DNA of 64,000 nt from Kingdonia uniflora (taxonomy: Eukaryota; Streptophyta; Magnoliopsida; Ranunculales; Circaeasteraceae): contig JACGCM010001441.1 of NCBI GenBank assembly GCA_014058105.1, forward strand, positions 248,001 to 312,000, in the 5' to 3' direction. The number at the start of each line of letters is the position of its first letter. Positions within the stretch are counted from its first letter, which is position 1. The notes under the pieces were generated by a model. That model saw only the letters and a list, made by a program, of their open reading frames with translations. It did no database searches and had not been told where the DNA came from. Positions 31,752 through 42,878 of the stretch are shown here, piece by piece. Position numbers and translations under genes: made by a program.

Positions 31752-31870
31752 CACTACACCAAAAAGGCAAATTTTCCACATTCCCCTTTCAATTTTACCA
31801 TGGACATGTACCATACTAAGTTAAGCGCAGGCATTATCTGTGGCATATTTAGTTCAAGTCCGTGGTAATT
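31752..31870 (+). repeat. Second CACTA 5' terminus
   Basis: CACTACACCAAAAAGGCAAA is preceded by TCT (31749-31751) and followed by TTTTCCACATTCC, CATGGACATG and GTCCGTGGTAATTT, typical CACTA subterminal text. It marks either a smaller CACTA element (31752-35598) nested in or joined to the larger one, or an internal duplicate of the terminus. Only one 3' terminus (35598) is visible for two 5' ends. Confidence 0.65.
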
Positions 31871-32340
31871 TTTATTTTCCTTGAAGATCTTTTTTTTCCT
31901 TTCTATCTCTCAGATCCCTCTTTTTTATTTTCAAATCTTCAGTTTTCAAAACCCAAAACTCAAAAACTAACCTTTACACACGATTTTCACACTAAAAAAC
32001 TAAGGACTATAATCGACTCTGGAAAGATACAAAGAGAATATAATCGACTTTGATTGATTTTGATGGAATCGTACTCCAAAGGTGCGTGTATATTTTCAAT
32101 TTTCAATTTTTAGTTCAAACTAGTATCTGAAACTCCAGATTCTAATCTATGTAGTTGATCTAGATTAATAGGTAAGCTTTTTGAATTCTAGTGTTTAGAT
32201 TGGGGGCATTTCGTGTTAAACTCGTTTGATTTGAAATTAAATTCATCATTATAGAATTTGGGCTTCTGAAGGTTAGAATCGAAATAGGGTTCCTGAAATT
32301 AACCCCAATTTATGCTTTGGTGAGATTCATAGCAATAACA

Positions 32341-34544
32341 ATGGAGATTGAGATTGGATTCTTGGGTTTAGGGATAATGGGGAAGGCAATGTTTCTTAAT
32401 CTCCTTCGCCATGGTTTTAAGGTCACTGTTTGGAACAGAACACTATTTGAGGTAAACTCATACTCACCCCAATCATTCACTTATTCAATCTAAATACAAA
32501 GTTATTTGGTTTTGGATCCAATTTTCATTATGTTGATATTGTTTCGTAGTTTTCGATCGGCTTAAAATTTATTTGATTTATTCAATCTATATACAGTTAC
32601 TTGAACTACATAGTTATTATTAGTTAGAAGAAAGAGGACATATTAGTGTAAGATTTTGTGCTTTTAGTAATACCCAGAGGCCGATATTGAGTGTCGTTAA
32701 TGGATAGTTAATAGTTGTGTACTTTGCTACTTGAACTGAGTTAACTATTACTAATACTAATTGGAGGAATGGGGATATATTTGTGTAAGATTTATTATTT
32801 TTAGTAATACCCAGAGTCCGATATTGAGTGTCATTAATGGACAGTTAATAATTATGTACTTCGTGTAGAATGATAGGTTTATGTGCAGTGTGAAGAGCTT
32901 GTGGAACACGGTGCCTCGATTGGAGAAACCCTAATAACAGTAGTTAAGAAGTGCAAGTACACCATTGTGATGCTGTCAGATCCTTCTGTGGCTCTCTCAG
33001 TTAGTTAGTTTTTATTTTATGTTATGAGAAGTTGTGTTTTGGCATTGGTTATGGAATAGGAGATTCGTTAGCTGTGCAGGTGGGTTTTGAGAAGGATGGT
33101 GTGCTGGAGCAAATATGTGAAGGGAAAGGGTATATTGGTATGTCAACAGTTGATGTCGATACTTCGTCGAAGATTAGCGAGGTAAGGATAATGGGATGCT
33201 AAATGTTAATTAGAGTTTAAAGTAAAAATTAACTCGAATTAACTCTCAAGTAATATATAAAGTCATATTTTCTTTTCTAAATTTTAGAGTTAATAAGTGC
33301 ATCTTTGTAGGCAATCCTAGTAGCTCTTCTTTAGGAATCAAAATACATGTGAGACATTGAGTTTTACTGATGAGTATCTATATGACTATATTGAAGATTA
33401 CATTAAAAAGTGAAACCAGAGGTTGTGTAAGCTTAAGGTAAACTTTGCTAAGGTTTTTTCATATGAAAAACCAGAAGCCTAATTTTAACCTACTACTATC
33501 CTACTTCTCCCACACAACATGCGCCTTACCTGCATACATTTTTAAATGAGGTGGCCAACTTGTTTGTTATATATTGGCATATTAGGAGATATGAGAATGC
33601 GAACCGCAGGGAAACGATCCTAAACCGCTACAAACAAGACTGGCACAGCAGCACTAGGCGTCTTCCCAGGGGCCAAAAAAATAGCAGCTTCACAACTGCA
33701 AAGAATAGGTCACTTTGCAAGTGTGAAGTTTGAGAAATCACTCATTTGGTAGTTTTGACTGATAAGTATAGGTTGCCCAATTGTATATCCTGCAGTATGC
33801 CAGTATCACATAGTAAAAACCACACTGCAAATTTCTAGATGCATTACCTTCTTTCGTTCTTTCGACCTCCGTCTGAGATAATCTATAAGTGCTTCGAGAA
33901 ATTCTAAATCAAAGGAAAAGAATTTAGGAAAATGATTATTAAGCAATACCTTAAACGAGAAAGCGAAAAGCCTTAAAAGGGATTACATTTCCCTTTGTTT
34001 TTGTCAAGTGTCAGCTAGCTCTAAAGGCATATTGCTTTAGAAGGACCTACTAAAGGAACTTCTGAAGGTAAAAAAGTTGCGGGATGTTGATAATTAGCAA
34101 TCTTGAGTTCTATGTTAACAGACTCTTTCAATTGAATAAGGGAATGCTTGCTATGATTTCTTCTTTTGTCAATTTTTTCAAGGATCATTTCTTGTTGCAT
34201 CTACCTTTTTGACGATAAAAAAATTATCCACAATTTAACAATAGCATAAAGTGATCTTCACAATCATTGTATAAAAAAGAATTAAAGGTGCCCCATCACA
34301 GAAGTTGTTAGTAACAACTGTTACTGATCATTCTCATGAACTCTCATTTTAATGGAAATAACTAACTACTGGACTACATGATAGTGAGAGTGAGTCTATT
34401 GATATATTTGTGCTGATATGTCTCTATGACATGATTATGCAGGCAATTGCATAAAAGGGTGGGCAGTTTCTAGAAGCTCCAGTTTCTGGTAGCAAAAAGC
34501 CTGTTGAGGATGGTCAACTAATTATTCTTGCTGCTGGGGAAAAG
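32341..34544 (+). pseudogene. GLYR1: Glyoxylate/succinic semialdehyde reductase fragment, exons 1-4
   Basis: Four exons with GT-AG introns read IGFLGLGIMGKAMFLNLLRH (32341-32451), CEELVEHGASIGETLI and KCKYTIVMLSDPSVALS (32889-32999), VGFEKDGVLEQICEGKGYIG and STVDVDTSSKISE (33080-33181), and QFLEAPVSGSKKPVEDGQLI with LAAGEK (34443-34544). This is the NADPH-binding Rossmann half of plant GLYR, which reduces glyoxylate and succinic semialdehyde. GLGIMG and the substrate loop VSGSKKP are kept. Exon 4 has an early TAA, and the C-terminal half with the catalytic Lys is absent. Intron 3 is 1.26 kb with no gene seen. It is captured genomic DNA, not a working gene. Confidence 0.88.
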
Positions 34545-35279
34545 GTTAGTCAAGAAGTATGCTACGTTAGACATCTAAAGTTTTTTTTACTGTGACTATT
34601 GGTTGTATGTGGAGAGTTTCTCACCACCCTATCTAAAACACCGCATAATGGACTATTTGGTTTAAGGGGTGAATCACAGGAGTCATTCTCCGCGGAGTCA
34701 CTCTCCCCAAGAATAGAAATTTGAGACAAAAGCTATAAATCCCATTTTCTCTAATCTCATATGCCTATTTTCTTTAATCCCCTGGAATATGAATAATGAT
34801 GCGTACACTTGATTAACTAGGTTCTACTTGCTACAAATAATTTGTTATGTCTATAAAAGTATTTTAGGATTTGAATTTATACGGATAATTGATTAATTTC
34901 CATTCATTTTGGACTTCTATACTATTCTCAGGTAAAAGACATGGAGTATAAACAAGCACATGAAACTAGGCCTTTGAAAGAAGAAATACAATTGATAGGC
35001 AAGTCATCATCCTCTTCCTTTTCATTCTTATGTTCTTAGTTTCTTTTACTATAATTTCAAATGGAATATTTGTACTTGGATGTTTTATGACTTATTTATG
35101 AAGGTTCGTTTTTTTTATGAGCTTTTTTTGTTTATAAAGCATTAGCATACTATCTTTATATCAAATTTATTATGGAAGTAAATGTACAGCAAATACATTT
35201 TTGGAGTAGTTTCACGCTATGCAAGTGCAGATTAACAATATTATTGGAAAAAAAAAATTCAAAAAAATAATAAAATTAC
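34545..35279. other. CACTA interior without recognisable gene
   Basis: A+T-rich DNA between the GLYR fragment and the subterminal repeats. I find no exon continuing GLYR beyond LAAGEK and no other motif. Confidence 0.5.
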
Positions 35280-35598
35280 CAGACTTTATCCGTGGCAAAA
35301 TGGGTATCATCTGCGGTATTTACAATAATTAACCATAGACAAACTCAGTGGCAAAAAAATTGCCACAGATATACTCCGCAGCAAAATAAATTAAATAACC
35401 ATAGACAAACTCCATGGCAAAAAAAATTGCCACCAATTTACTCCGTAAAAATTTAAATTAGATAACAACAGATAAATTTTGTGGTAAAGAAATTGCCACG
35501 CACCATTTGTAATAGCCCTCCACTACAGACTTTATCCGTGGAAAAATGACTATTACCACAGATTAGGTCTGTGGTAATTTAGTAAAATTGGTGTAGTA
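35280..35598 (-). repeat. CACTA 3' terminus with subterminal palindromes
   Basis: Repeated motifs TTATCCGTGG, CAAACTCAGTGGCAAAAAAA, TTGCCACAGATATACTCCG and CCACAGATTAGGTCTGTGG fill the last 300 bp, ending AATTGGTGTAGTA. Such subterminal repeats bind CACTA transposase. The TCT after 35598 matches the TCT before 16759. Confidence 0.8.
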
Positions 35599-35727
35599 TC
35601 TTCAACCACAAATTATCTCTCTTCTCTCACACAAAATGATGAGAGGAGGAACTAAAGACCAGGTAATCTATTAATTCTTAATTTTCTGGGGGTTTTTTTC
35701 CTACCATTAAAGCTTTAACTCCTATTT

Positions 35728-35749
35728 GGGGGGGGGGGGGGGGGGGGGG
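35728..35749 (+). repeat. Poly-G tract (22 G)
   Basis: An uninterrupted run of 22 G in otherwise A+T-rich MULE DNA. It could form quadruplexes, be a true unstable homopolymer, or be an assembly artefact. Confidence 0.85.
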
Positions 35750-35812
35750 TAAAGACGAATTGTAGAGACTTATATGGGGTCTAAAGTATAATAAACTTAT
35801 TGTTTGTGACAG

Positions 35813-36088
35813 GAACAATGTTGTCAATTGTGCTTTAAGTTTCATCAAGATGTGGAGATTTGTCCATGGATATGTAGCATATGCAAAAGATTCATTATTT
35901 GCCAATACTCTACTTGTGGGTCTTTCAAATGGTTGGAGGATGCAATTAAAGAGTCTAAATATGAGGAGAGGACCTCATTTAGAAGGGGGTGTATGGTTGT
36001 GGAGTGTGTGGTCATTAGTAGAAGGACTATCCTTGGAGGTTTACAATTTGTGCAGCCAAAGGGCTTAGGGCCAAGAAGAAGTTATTAA
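35813..36088 (+). pseudogene. Cys-rich zinc-finger-like fragment in the MULE
   Basis: The plus strand reads QCCQLCFKFHQDVEICPWIC, then SICKRFIICQYSTCGSFKWL and EDAIKESKYEER, following a TGTGACAG acceptor. The spacing of Cys residues and CGSFKWLED resemble GRF-type zinc fingers found in plant transposon-associated proteins, but this is a loose match. It lies on the strand opposite the transposase. A short upstream ORF start (ATGATGAGAGGAGG near 35636) with donor CAG/GTAATC may be its first exon. It could be a second MULE gene or a captured fragment. 36089-36903 shows nothing else clear. Confidence 0.3.
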
Positions 36089-36903
36089 TCTCTGAAGCTC
36101 AAGGGTGAAAGGGGGAGAACTACCTCAAGTGTGAGAACCCTTATTGCTTGAAGTTTACTTGGCTTAGAGAAGAGAACTTCTGAGAAGAAATTAGGCTTTG
36201 ATGTGAAGATCAATGTCATTATCAACTTGAATGACTTTTGTAGTGAATTCAAAGGCAAAACAAAACTTGGGTGAATGTATTTGAAATGTGCAACGTAGTT
36301 TGCAATATCTACCTATGTAACTTATAGCTTACATGTTATAATGCACCTATTAACTTAAATTAGCTTTGTAATGTTTGTCGCATACCTGTCAAACCACTCT
36401 ACAATATTGACATCACTCTGTAAAATTCCTAGCATATGAATGCCATATTTTAAATAATCAACACAAAATTACAATTTATTGTTAAAAAGGTCAATTACAT
36501 TACCAATAGCAGAAAAGCCTACAACATATATAAACATGTACATTCATGAAAAAAGAATGAACCATAAAAACCTTCATGTATCAACAACTATACTCACAAA
36601 CCTGTAACATTTATGGCATAAGACAAAAAGCAATCACTTTGAAGCTGTAATAACACAAGCCTAAAGACATAAAAATAGCTATTCTGAAGCATGCATGCAT
36701 ACCAATACAACAAACATAAACACTAAGATTAACTTCAATTGTGAAGTACATCCCACAAAATAAAATTAAAATTTCAGTCTAGAGTTGATAACAACTTAAA
36801 CATCCCAAAATGATGCATGAAAGCATCACACAAAACACATAAATAGAGGCAATTGTTCATAACCTTAAAATATCACAAAATAAGTTTAGTTTTTAAACCA
36901 TTA

Positions 36904-39900
36904 TCAAGGCTTCCATGTCTTAGCTTGATAAGTCTTGTAGGGATTTGTAACCCCACTAGTCTGTGATCCTTGAGTTGAGATGTAAAAATTTGTTGCAGTT
37001 GACCTTGGTAGTTGAAATGGTGCCCTACCTCTGCCTTTCACAGTACTAGAAGCTTTCACACTTGGTCTCACATTGTTCACTCCTCTCCTAGCTTGTGTAG
37101 TTGTTGTTTCCCTACCAGATGTTGTAGTGCTTGACCTTCCTCCCCTAGGGGTACTTGTATTATTTACTCCACCTCTTCCAGACTTAGTTGTACTTGTACT
37201 TACACTTGTAGCCCTCCTAGACTCAGTTTTACTTACACCTGTAACCCTCCTAGACTCAGTTTTACATACACTTGTACCCCTCCTAGACTCAGTTGTACTT
37301 GTACTTACACCCTTCCTAGACTCAATTGTGGTTGCTCTTATACCCCTTCTAGACTCAGTTGTACTTGCACTTGCACCCCTCCTAGATTAAGTTGTGGTTG
37401 TACTTACACCCCTCCCAGACTGAGTTGTAGTTGTATTTCTACCCCTACCAGATTAAACATTGCCAGACCTTCCACCCCAACCAGATTAAACATTACCAAA
37501 CCTTCCACCCTACCAGATTGAGCATTGTCAGACCTTCCTCTACCCCTTCCTCTTCTCACCTCTTGAGAAAGCCCTATATTTCTCCTATGGAGTTCTCTAC
37601 TACTATCAATGTCAACTTTATGCCTATTTCTTGTCACATTAGGGTTTGCTTGTTGTGGAGGGCCCTTGCAGATTTTCTTATTATGCCCAAATGCACCACA
37701 TTTTCCACATTTCTTTTGACTGCCATGTTCTTCATCTGGATCCATTGATTCTTACTTTCCTTGGCCTCCCAGGACCCCTAACCAAAGGTGGGGGTAAGAC
37801 AACATATGAAGGCTGACAAAAAAATAGTAATAATAAAATCCAAATATAGTGTTACCATCCCTCATTCAGATGAGTCATCCACAACATGAATTGGCTCTTT
37901 GTATGTGACTACATAAGCAGACACTTTGTGGTACTCACTGCAATAGCTACATATCACAATAAGAACAAAATGATTATTTCAGCATACTAATAAAAAAAAT
38001 TAAGAATATACAAGTAGAAGTTCCCAATTTAAAAAAGAATAGTTGAAGTATACTTACTCAATCTAAGGATGTCTCATAGGAATTAAGATACTCACTGCAT
38101 GAGCACATGGAAGTATTATGACTTGCCATTCTTTGTATTAGCATTCATGCCTATCAAGATTAAGTTTCCACCTTTGGCCACTTTAAGCAATTTTCACAAA
38201 ACAATGATCAATTGTTCCTTCAATCTTGAAGTGTCCATACTATCTAGATATCTTGGTTATATATGTTTGTGCCCTTAGCACCAAACCTAGAAGAAACAAC
38301 ATGAATTAAAGTAATATTTTTTTTGAATAAAATGAATTAAAGTTATAAAATGAAACACATGTGGACTTTTACCTTCTTGTTCCATGTATCTTGCTTTAAG
38401 CCTCCTGTCATACATCAACTTCATCATAATTAAGTTCAGCTTCTCAATGGCTTTGTAGAGTGGCTAGTCTCTCACTCTCAGGATTAGTGCTATTAAAGGA
38501 CTCTGAGAAGTTGTTAGTTATGTGTTCACATTTTGAACAAAAATCAAAATTTGACCTACACCAGTACTCATATGGCTCCCTATGTATCCGCTCATATGCC
38601 TGGGGAATCCAACTTCAAGTGATCAAGGAGAGCTTTTTTATCTGACTCTTTGAATGTTCTTGCTACCCCCCAAACCAGTGACTCTAAGTGTGTTCCCCTA
38701 TGATATTTTTTCATGTTTTTATACATACGCCTAAAACAAAACTTGTGGTTTGCATAAGGGAACACAATCACAACTTTAATCAAGCCTTTTTGTCTGTCTG
38801 AGATAAATGCTAACTTATGCTTGTGTAAGTTAAGATAAGGTTGTAAAATCAATAAAAACCTCTCCCGTGTTTCAAAACATTCAGACCTACAGAAGAAAAT
38901 AGCAATGGGGAACAACCCATTATCCCCATCTAAGCCTATGATGGACAGACAAACACCCCCATACTTTCCCTTTAAAAAATAACCATCCAATCCTAGTACT
39001 AGCATGCACCCATTTAAAAACACATCAATGGAGGCCTTATATGCAATGTAAGTAGCTTTCTACTGGTTTGTATCAAGGCCAAGGCTACAAGTGGCTATGC
39101 TCCCTGGATTTGCTTTTAACACTTGAATAGCCAACTCAGGCATAATAATATACCCCTCATCATAAGATCCAATTATCCTCTCCATACAGGTAGTTCATGC
39201 ATTCCAGGCTGTGTAGTAGCTTATATTAATACCAAATCTTATGATATCTTAAACATCACAAGGCCTTATTGTACTAACAAATCTAACAGGCTGTTTCACC
39301 TCATTGGCCACCCATGTGGCATTGGCCAACTTGTTAGTATCCCCACCCTTCTCTTTGGAGTTATGTATGAGATTGCTAGTTCCCTTTAATTCAAATATCT
39401 GACCATCAGGCATTCTCCTAGTATAAAACATCCACTCACAATCTTCAACGTTGCACATTAATCTTACCATATAATTCTCATTCTTCACTTGGTAGAATTT
39501 AAACTTTTTAACAATTCCATAATGTCTTATAAACTTTCTTGTTTCAAACATTGTTGGCTAGGTCATCCCAACTTTCAACTCATCATAATTAACATCTCAG
39601 GTTTCTTCTTCAATTGTACACTCTCTTCACCAGCAAATATATCTTATGTTGTACTTGTAAGATTTTTTAAACTATCATCAACCTATCTAGATCCTCTTGG
39701 GTTGGTCCATCGTTACCTTCTTGAGAAGAATAAGAACTATAGTAACTGTCCTTAGCATCCAAATAGTCTGGATCATGCTCTGCCCACCTAGTCAATCTTC
39801 AACTTCATCCACATCTTCTACAACATTCTCAGTCTCAATTTCTACATTTATAGCTAAACTCCCCCCTTCCTGTGTCAAAGGTACATTCAAGATAATGTCA

Positions 39901-40840
39901 CCATTACTATCATAGATATTCCCTGACAACTCATCTAATTTGTCTTCAGGAAGCACACTGGCCCTCACTCTTTTCTTCTTAGGTACACTTGCCTTTCTAC
40001 CATTCCTATTTCTCTTGAAGTTATCTTTTTCATTTCCTTGCCCTTTCCCTTTCCCTTTCACTTTATCATTTTGTTTTCCTTAATCTAAACCATTAGATTT
40101 GCCCTTCTTCTTACCCTTATTAGCCCCCACTCCACCAGTTTCACCCTCATTAACATCAAGACATGGCCTACCCAACTTAACCTCCACATCATTAGATGGT
40201 CTACCCAACTGATCAACATCCACATCATTAGATAGTCTACCTAACTGATCAACATCCAGAACTTCATATGGTACTCTACATATCTAAACTACATTCCCAT
40301 TTAAACCCATTGAATTCTCTAAGTCAACAACCTCTATATCATTAGATGTCCCACTCATATCTGTAGAAGTATCAGAATCACTGTATTGTTCATCATCCCC
40401 ATCATCAGCATCTTCTTCATCAGTGTCCATCAATCTCATCTCTACCTCAACATAAGCATGGTGGTGAAAAGTTGGGTTAACCTCATGGTTTTCATCTACA
40501 TCATCATCATATCCTTTGACATTGATGTAAAAGTATATATCCCCAACCCTTTCTACATCACTATACTCTCACATTTCTAACAAATCTTCATCATTTTTAA
40601 TAGGCTAGTATTCACCAAAGAATAGGGTACAAAGGTCAATTATATGGCCTTGGGGGTATATCTTTTTACAACTCATGTATCTGAAACACATACTCCATGA
40701 GAGTAACCAGTGAAATCTGATCACCATCAAGATTAAGATACATAACTTGTTTACCATTGATGTACAAATCATGAGTATACCCAATATCCTCCCATGGATC
40801 CTGCCACTTCCCACCCCAGTGCAAAAACCAATTTTTGGTA
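36904..40840 (-). pseudogene. MULE transposase (MURA-type)
   Basis: On the minus strand the order is: an N-terminal region (NGKQVMYLNLDGDQISLVTL, near 40700); Lys/Arg-rich and acidic segments (39792-40250); the MuDR DNA-binding domain (FKFYQVKNENYMVRLMCNVE, 39249-39551); the MULE catalytic core (LVLGLDGYFLKGKYGGVCLS and DNGLFPIAIFFCRSECFETR, 38592-39023, with the DG-[FY]LKG and late acidic motifs); a degenerate SWIM finger (EWQVIILPCAHAV, near 38100); an AT-hook (GPGRPRKVR, near 37770); a CCHC knuckle (CGKCGAFGHNKKIC, 37700); and a repetitive tail ending at a stop at 36904. Stops and frameshifts break it at several places. The enzyme would excise and insert the MULE. Confidence 0.85.
37140..37470 (-). 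repeat. 33 bp coding minisatellite in transposase tail
   Basis: About eight to ten units of 33 bp, each with CCTAGACTCAGTTGTACTTG-like sequence on the plus strand. On the coding strand they encode an 11-residue repeat of the type ESRRGASASTT. The period keeps the reading frame. It lies between the zinc knuckle and the final QAKTWKP tail. Confidence 0.85.
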
Positions 40841-41487
40841 CTCACCCTGTAATAAATTAAAACCCAATATCATACATTTGCAACCTAACAACATGCAAAC
40901 CCTAACATGAGTGCATAAGAATCATACTTGATACTTCTCACCTCAACATACCGCCATACTTGATACTTCCCCAAATCCTTCCACTTCCCACCCTAGCAGG
41001 AAAAAAAATCCCCAAATCCCTAACTATTAACACCCTGTTAAAAAAACATACTTGATACTTACCCAAATCCCCAACAGAAAAAAATTCTCAAATGAAAAAA
41101 AAAATAAAAAATAAAAAACCTAACTATTAACACCCAAATCCCTAAATTATCTCAAAATTAATTTGTATGTTTCAGAACTTACATTGGGTATGATCACCTT
41201 CTTAAACCCTTGATATGATCACCTTCTACTTCAAGTTAATGGTGATAGAGAGATGATCACCCAAATCACCTTCTTCTTCAAGTGTTAATGGTTATTGTAA
41301 GAGATAAAGAAGAGGGAAGGTTACTGTGGCTCCCGCCCGTTACACAAGGGAATCTAAGTCGTTCAAGTTAGACACGTGTCACCATCGCATCATCGCAAAT
41401 TCTGAATAAATCTAAGCCGTCCATTTGAATTTGTTGTGGTTGCTTGTTGTTGACACGTGATTAACTGTGGTTGTTGGTTGTTGGCGG

Positions 41488-41643
41488 CTGAGGGTTTGAT
41501 TAGGTATTTCTCAAAAATAGACTAGTCAATGTGGTCAAAGCATTGGTTTATTGAGAAATGGAGGGTCGACCATAATATTAGCCGGTTCACAGAGGCTTTC
41601 GCTATTTGATATTAATTAGTGGGGGGCATACATTAAAACGCCC
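41488..41643 (-). repeat. MULE right terminal inverted repeat
   Basis: The reverse complement of the 16461-16625 repeat, 156 bp, ending CATTAAAACGCCC. The sequence between the transposase and this repeat (40841-41487) has short CCCAAATCCCTAACTATTAA duplications around 40970-41160 and no gene; it would contain the transposase promoter. Confidence 0.85.
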
Positions 41644-42540
41644 ATAAAAAAAACCCGCCTAATATGAATAGAAAAAAGCCCTAATAACCCTAACTCGTCC
41701 ATTCTTATTGGGGAGCTTGTGTTTATTTTTCATTGGTTATAATTCCTCTTATAACTTCCCTTTAAATTCGGAAATCTAAAGCTAAACAAAAGCTCTACTC
41801 CTCAGTTGCTAAAAAGCTATATATAGTTTATTTAGGCATAAAAATTGTATAAGGATAACATGGTCTACTATGATTCTATGAAGCAAAATTTGCTAAAAGG
41901 TTCTAACATGAGTGACTACAAGAAACATAAATGTTCGACAGTTTAATGATATGAAACCAACATATTTCAAAGAATGCTATGTTTTGCATGTTTTTGTTGC
42001 CTTCTCCTTTCTCTTATTCATCTTAAATATTCTTCACATGTTTATGAAATATAAGTACCGTACAGCAAAAGAATTGAATTGTCTCTTCAATTTCTTATTG
42101 ATGAAATCGACATGAACAATCCCATATTTCATTTAGTATCTGCTCAAAAACACAAAAACATCCATGAAAGACCAAAAAAGATATCCTTTCACAAACAAAG
42201 TCTATAAGATTTTAAAGGCTTATAACAAAATATTTTAAAACAAACTTTCCCCGATTGTCGAGTATGTTTCCTATGTATTAGGTTAAGTAAGTAATTGATC
42301 GTAGTTGTATCGTTAAGATCTTATCGTGTGAACTTGTTGAACCTAATAAGATAGTCATCTCAAAAGTTCATTAAGGATCAAACTGCAGCTTCCTTGGATT
42401 GTTAGATAAATGTGGATGACTTAAGAGTTTGGTTCGATTCTTACAGTGAACGGATGAAGCATGCATATAGAGAGGGTATACTAATGCATTTTTGGAATAT
42501 AGACGGGAGACTCTGAACCTAACATTTATGATGATGAAAA
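41644..42540. other. Flanking DNA without recognisable gene
   Basis: A+T-rich. The longest open frame (41912-42115, 67 codons) has no recognisable motif and no clear codon bias, so I do not call it. Before the MULE insertion this would have adjoined 16460. Confidence 0.5.
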
Positions 42541-42621
42541 ACATAACTGTAATGTAACCCCTAACCCTAATCCAAAATTAAGTTGGGTTAAACCTATTCC
42601 TAACTGCAACTTTAATTCAGT

Positions 42622-42669
<48 letters not shown>

Positions 42670-42878
42670 GTTGTATCGTAAGCATTTCCTTCAAGATGCA
42701 ATTTTGTTATGACTGAATACTAAAAGAGAGAAAGAGATCAATTTGGAAGATTAATAAGAATAATTTAACCTAAGTAAAGGGGAGAGAGAAAAAAAAAACT
42801 AAATTAGGTTTTATTAGGAGTAAGTATTGTTGAAAGAGTAATACGTAGGTTTCCTATATCTTAAGAATAGATAGCTGG
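42541..42878. repeat. Direct repeat R, left copy, with (AG) microsatellite
   Basis: It starts AACTGTAATGTAACCCCTAA and ends ATCTTAAGAATAGATA. The same sequence, in the same orientation, occurs at 49987-50297 on the far side of the copia complex. An (AG) run of about 43 bp (42625-42667) is expanded here compared with a short run in the right copy. The identity of R is unknown; it could be host DNA duplicated by recombination, or the LTR of an outer element. Confidence 0.75.

Larger units (their letters stand above)
16759..35598. mobile_element. CACTA (En/Spm-type) transposon carrying host gene fragments
   Basis: The left end reads CACTACACCAAAATC and the right end, on the reverse strand, TACTACACCAATTTT, the signature of plant CACTA elements. 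Both are flanked by TCT (16756-16758 and 35599-35601), a 3 bp duplication as expected. Subterminal GTGGCAAAAAAATTGCCAC-like palindromes cluster at 35280-35580 and CCACGG motifs near the left end. No CACTA transposase is visible. The cargo is exons and introns of host genes, plus a nested Tekay retrotransposon. A second CACTA 5' terminus at 31752 complicates the structure. Confidence 0.75.
16461..41643. mobile_element. Mutator-like element (MULE) split by nested insertions
   Basis: Long terminal inverted repeats at 16461-16625 and 41488-41643 enclose a MURA-type transposase gene (minus strand, 36904-40840). Without the CACTA insertion (16759-35598) the element would be about 6.3 kb. Flanking bases are TATAAAAAAAA on the left and ATAAAAAAAA on the right, compatible with a 9-10 bp target duplication but too A-rich to be decisive. 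The transposase has internal stops, so the element is not autonomous now. Confidence 0.75.

Noticed and set aside
37073..37390. 105-codon plus-strand frame rich in Leu/Val
   Set aside because: It is the complementary strand of the 33 bp minisatellite in the transposase tail; the minus-strand frame explains the sequence.
41912..42115. 67-codon frame in the MULE right flank
   Set aside because: A+T-rich, hydrophobic stretch without family motif, splice context or repeat support.
42552..42575. Telomere-like CCCCTAACCCTAATCC
   Set aside because: Only two irregular units, repeated because the whole R block is duplicated; not a telomeric array.
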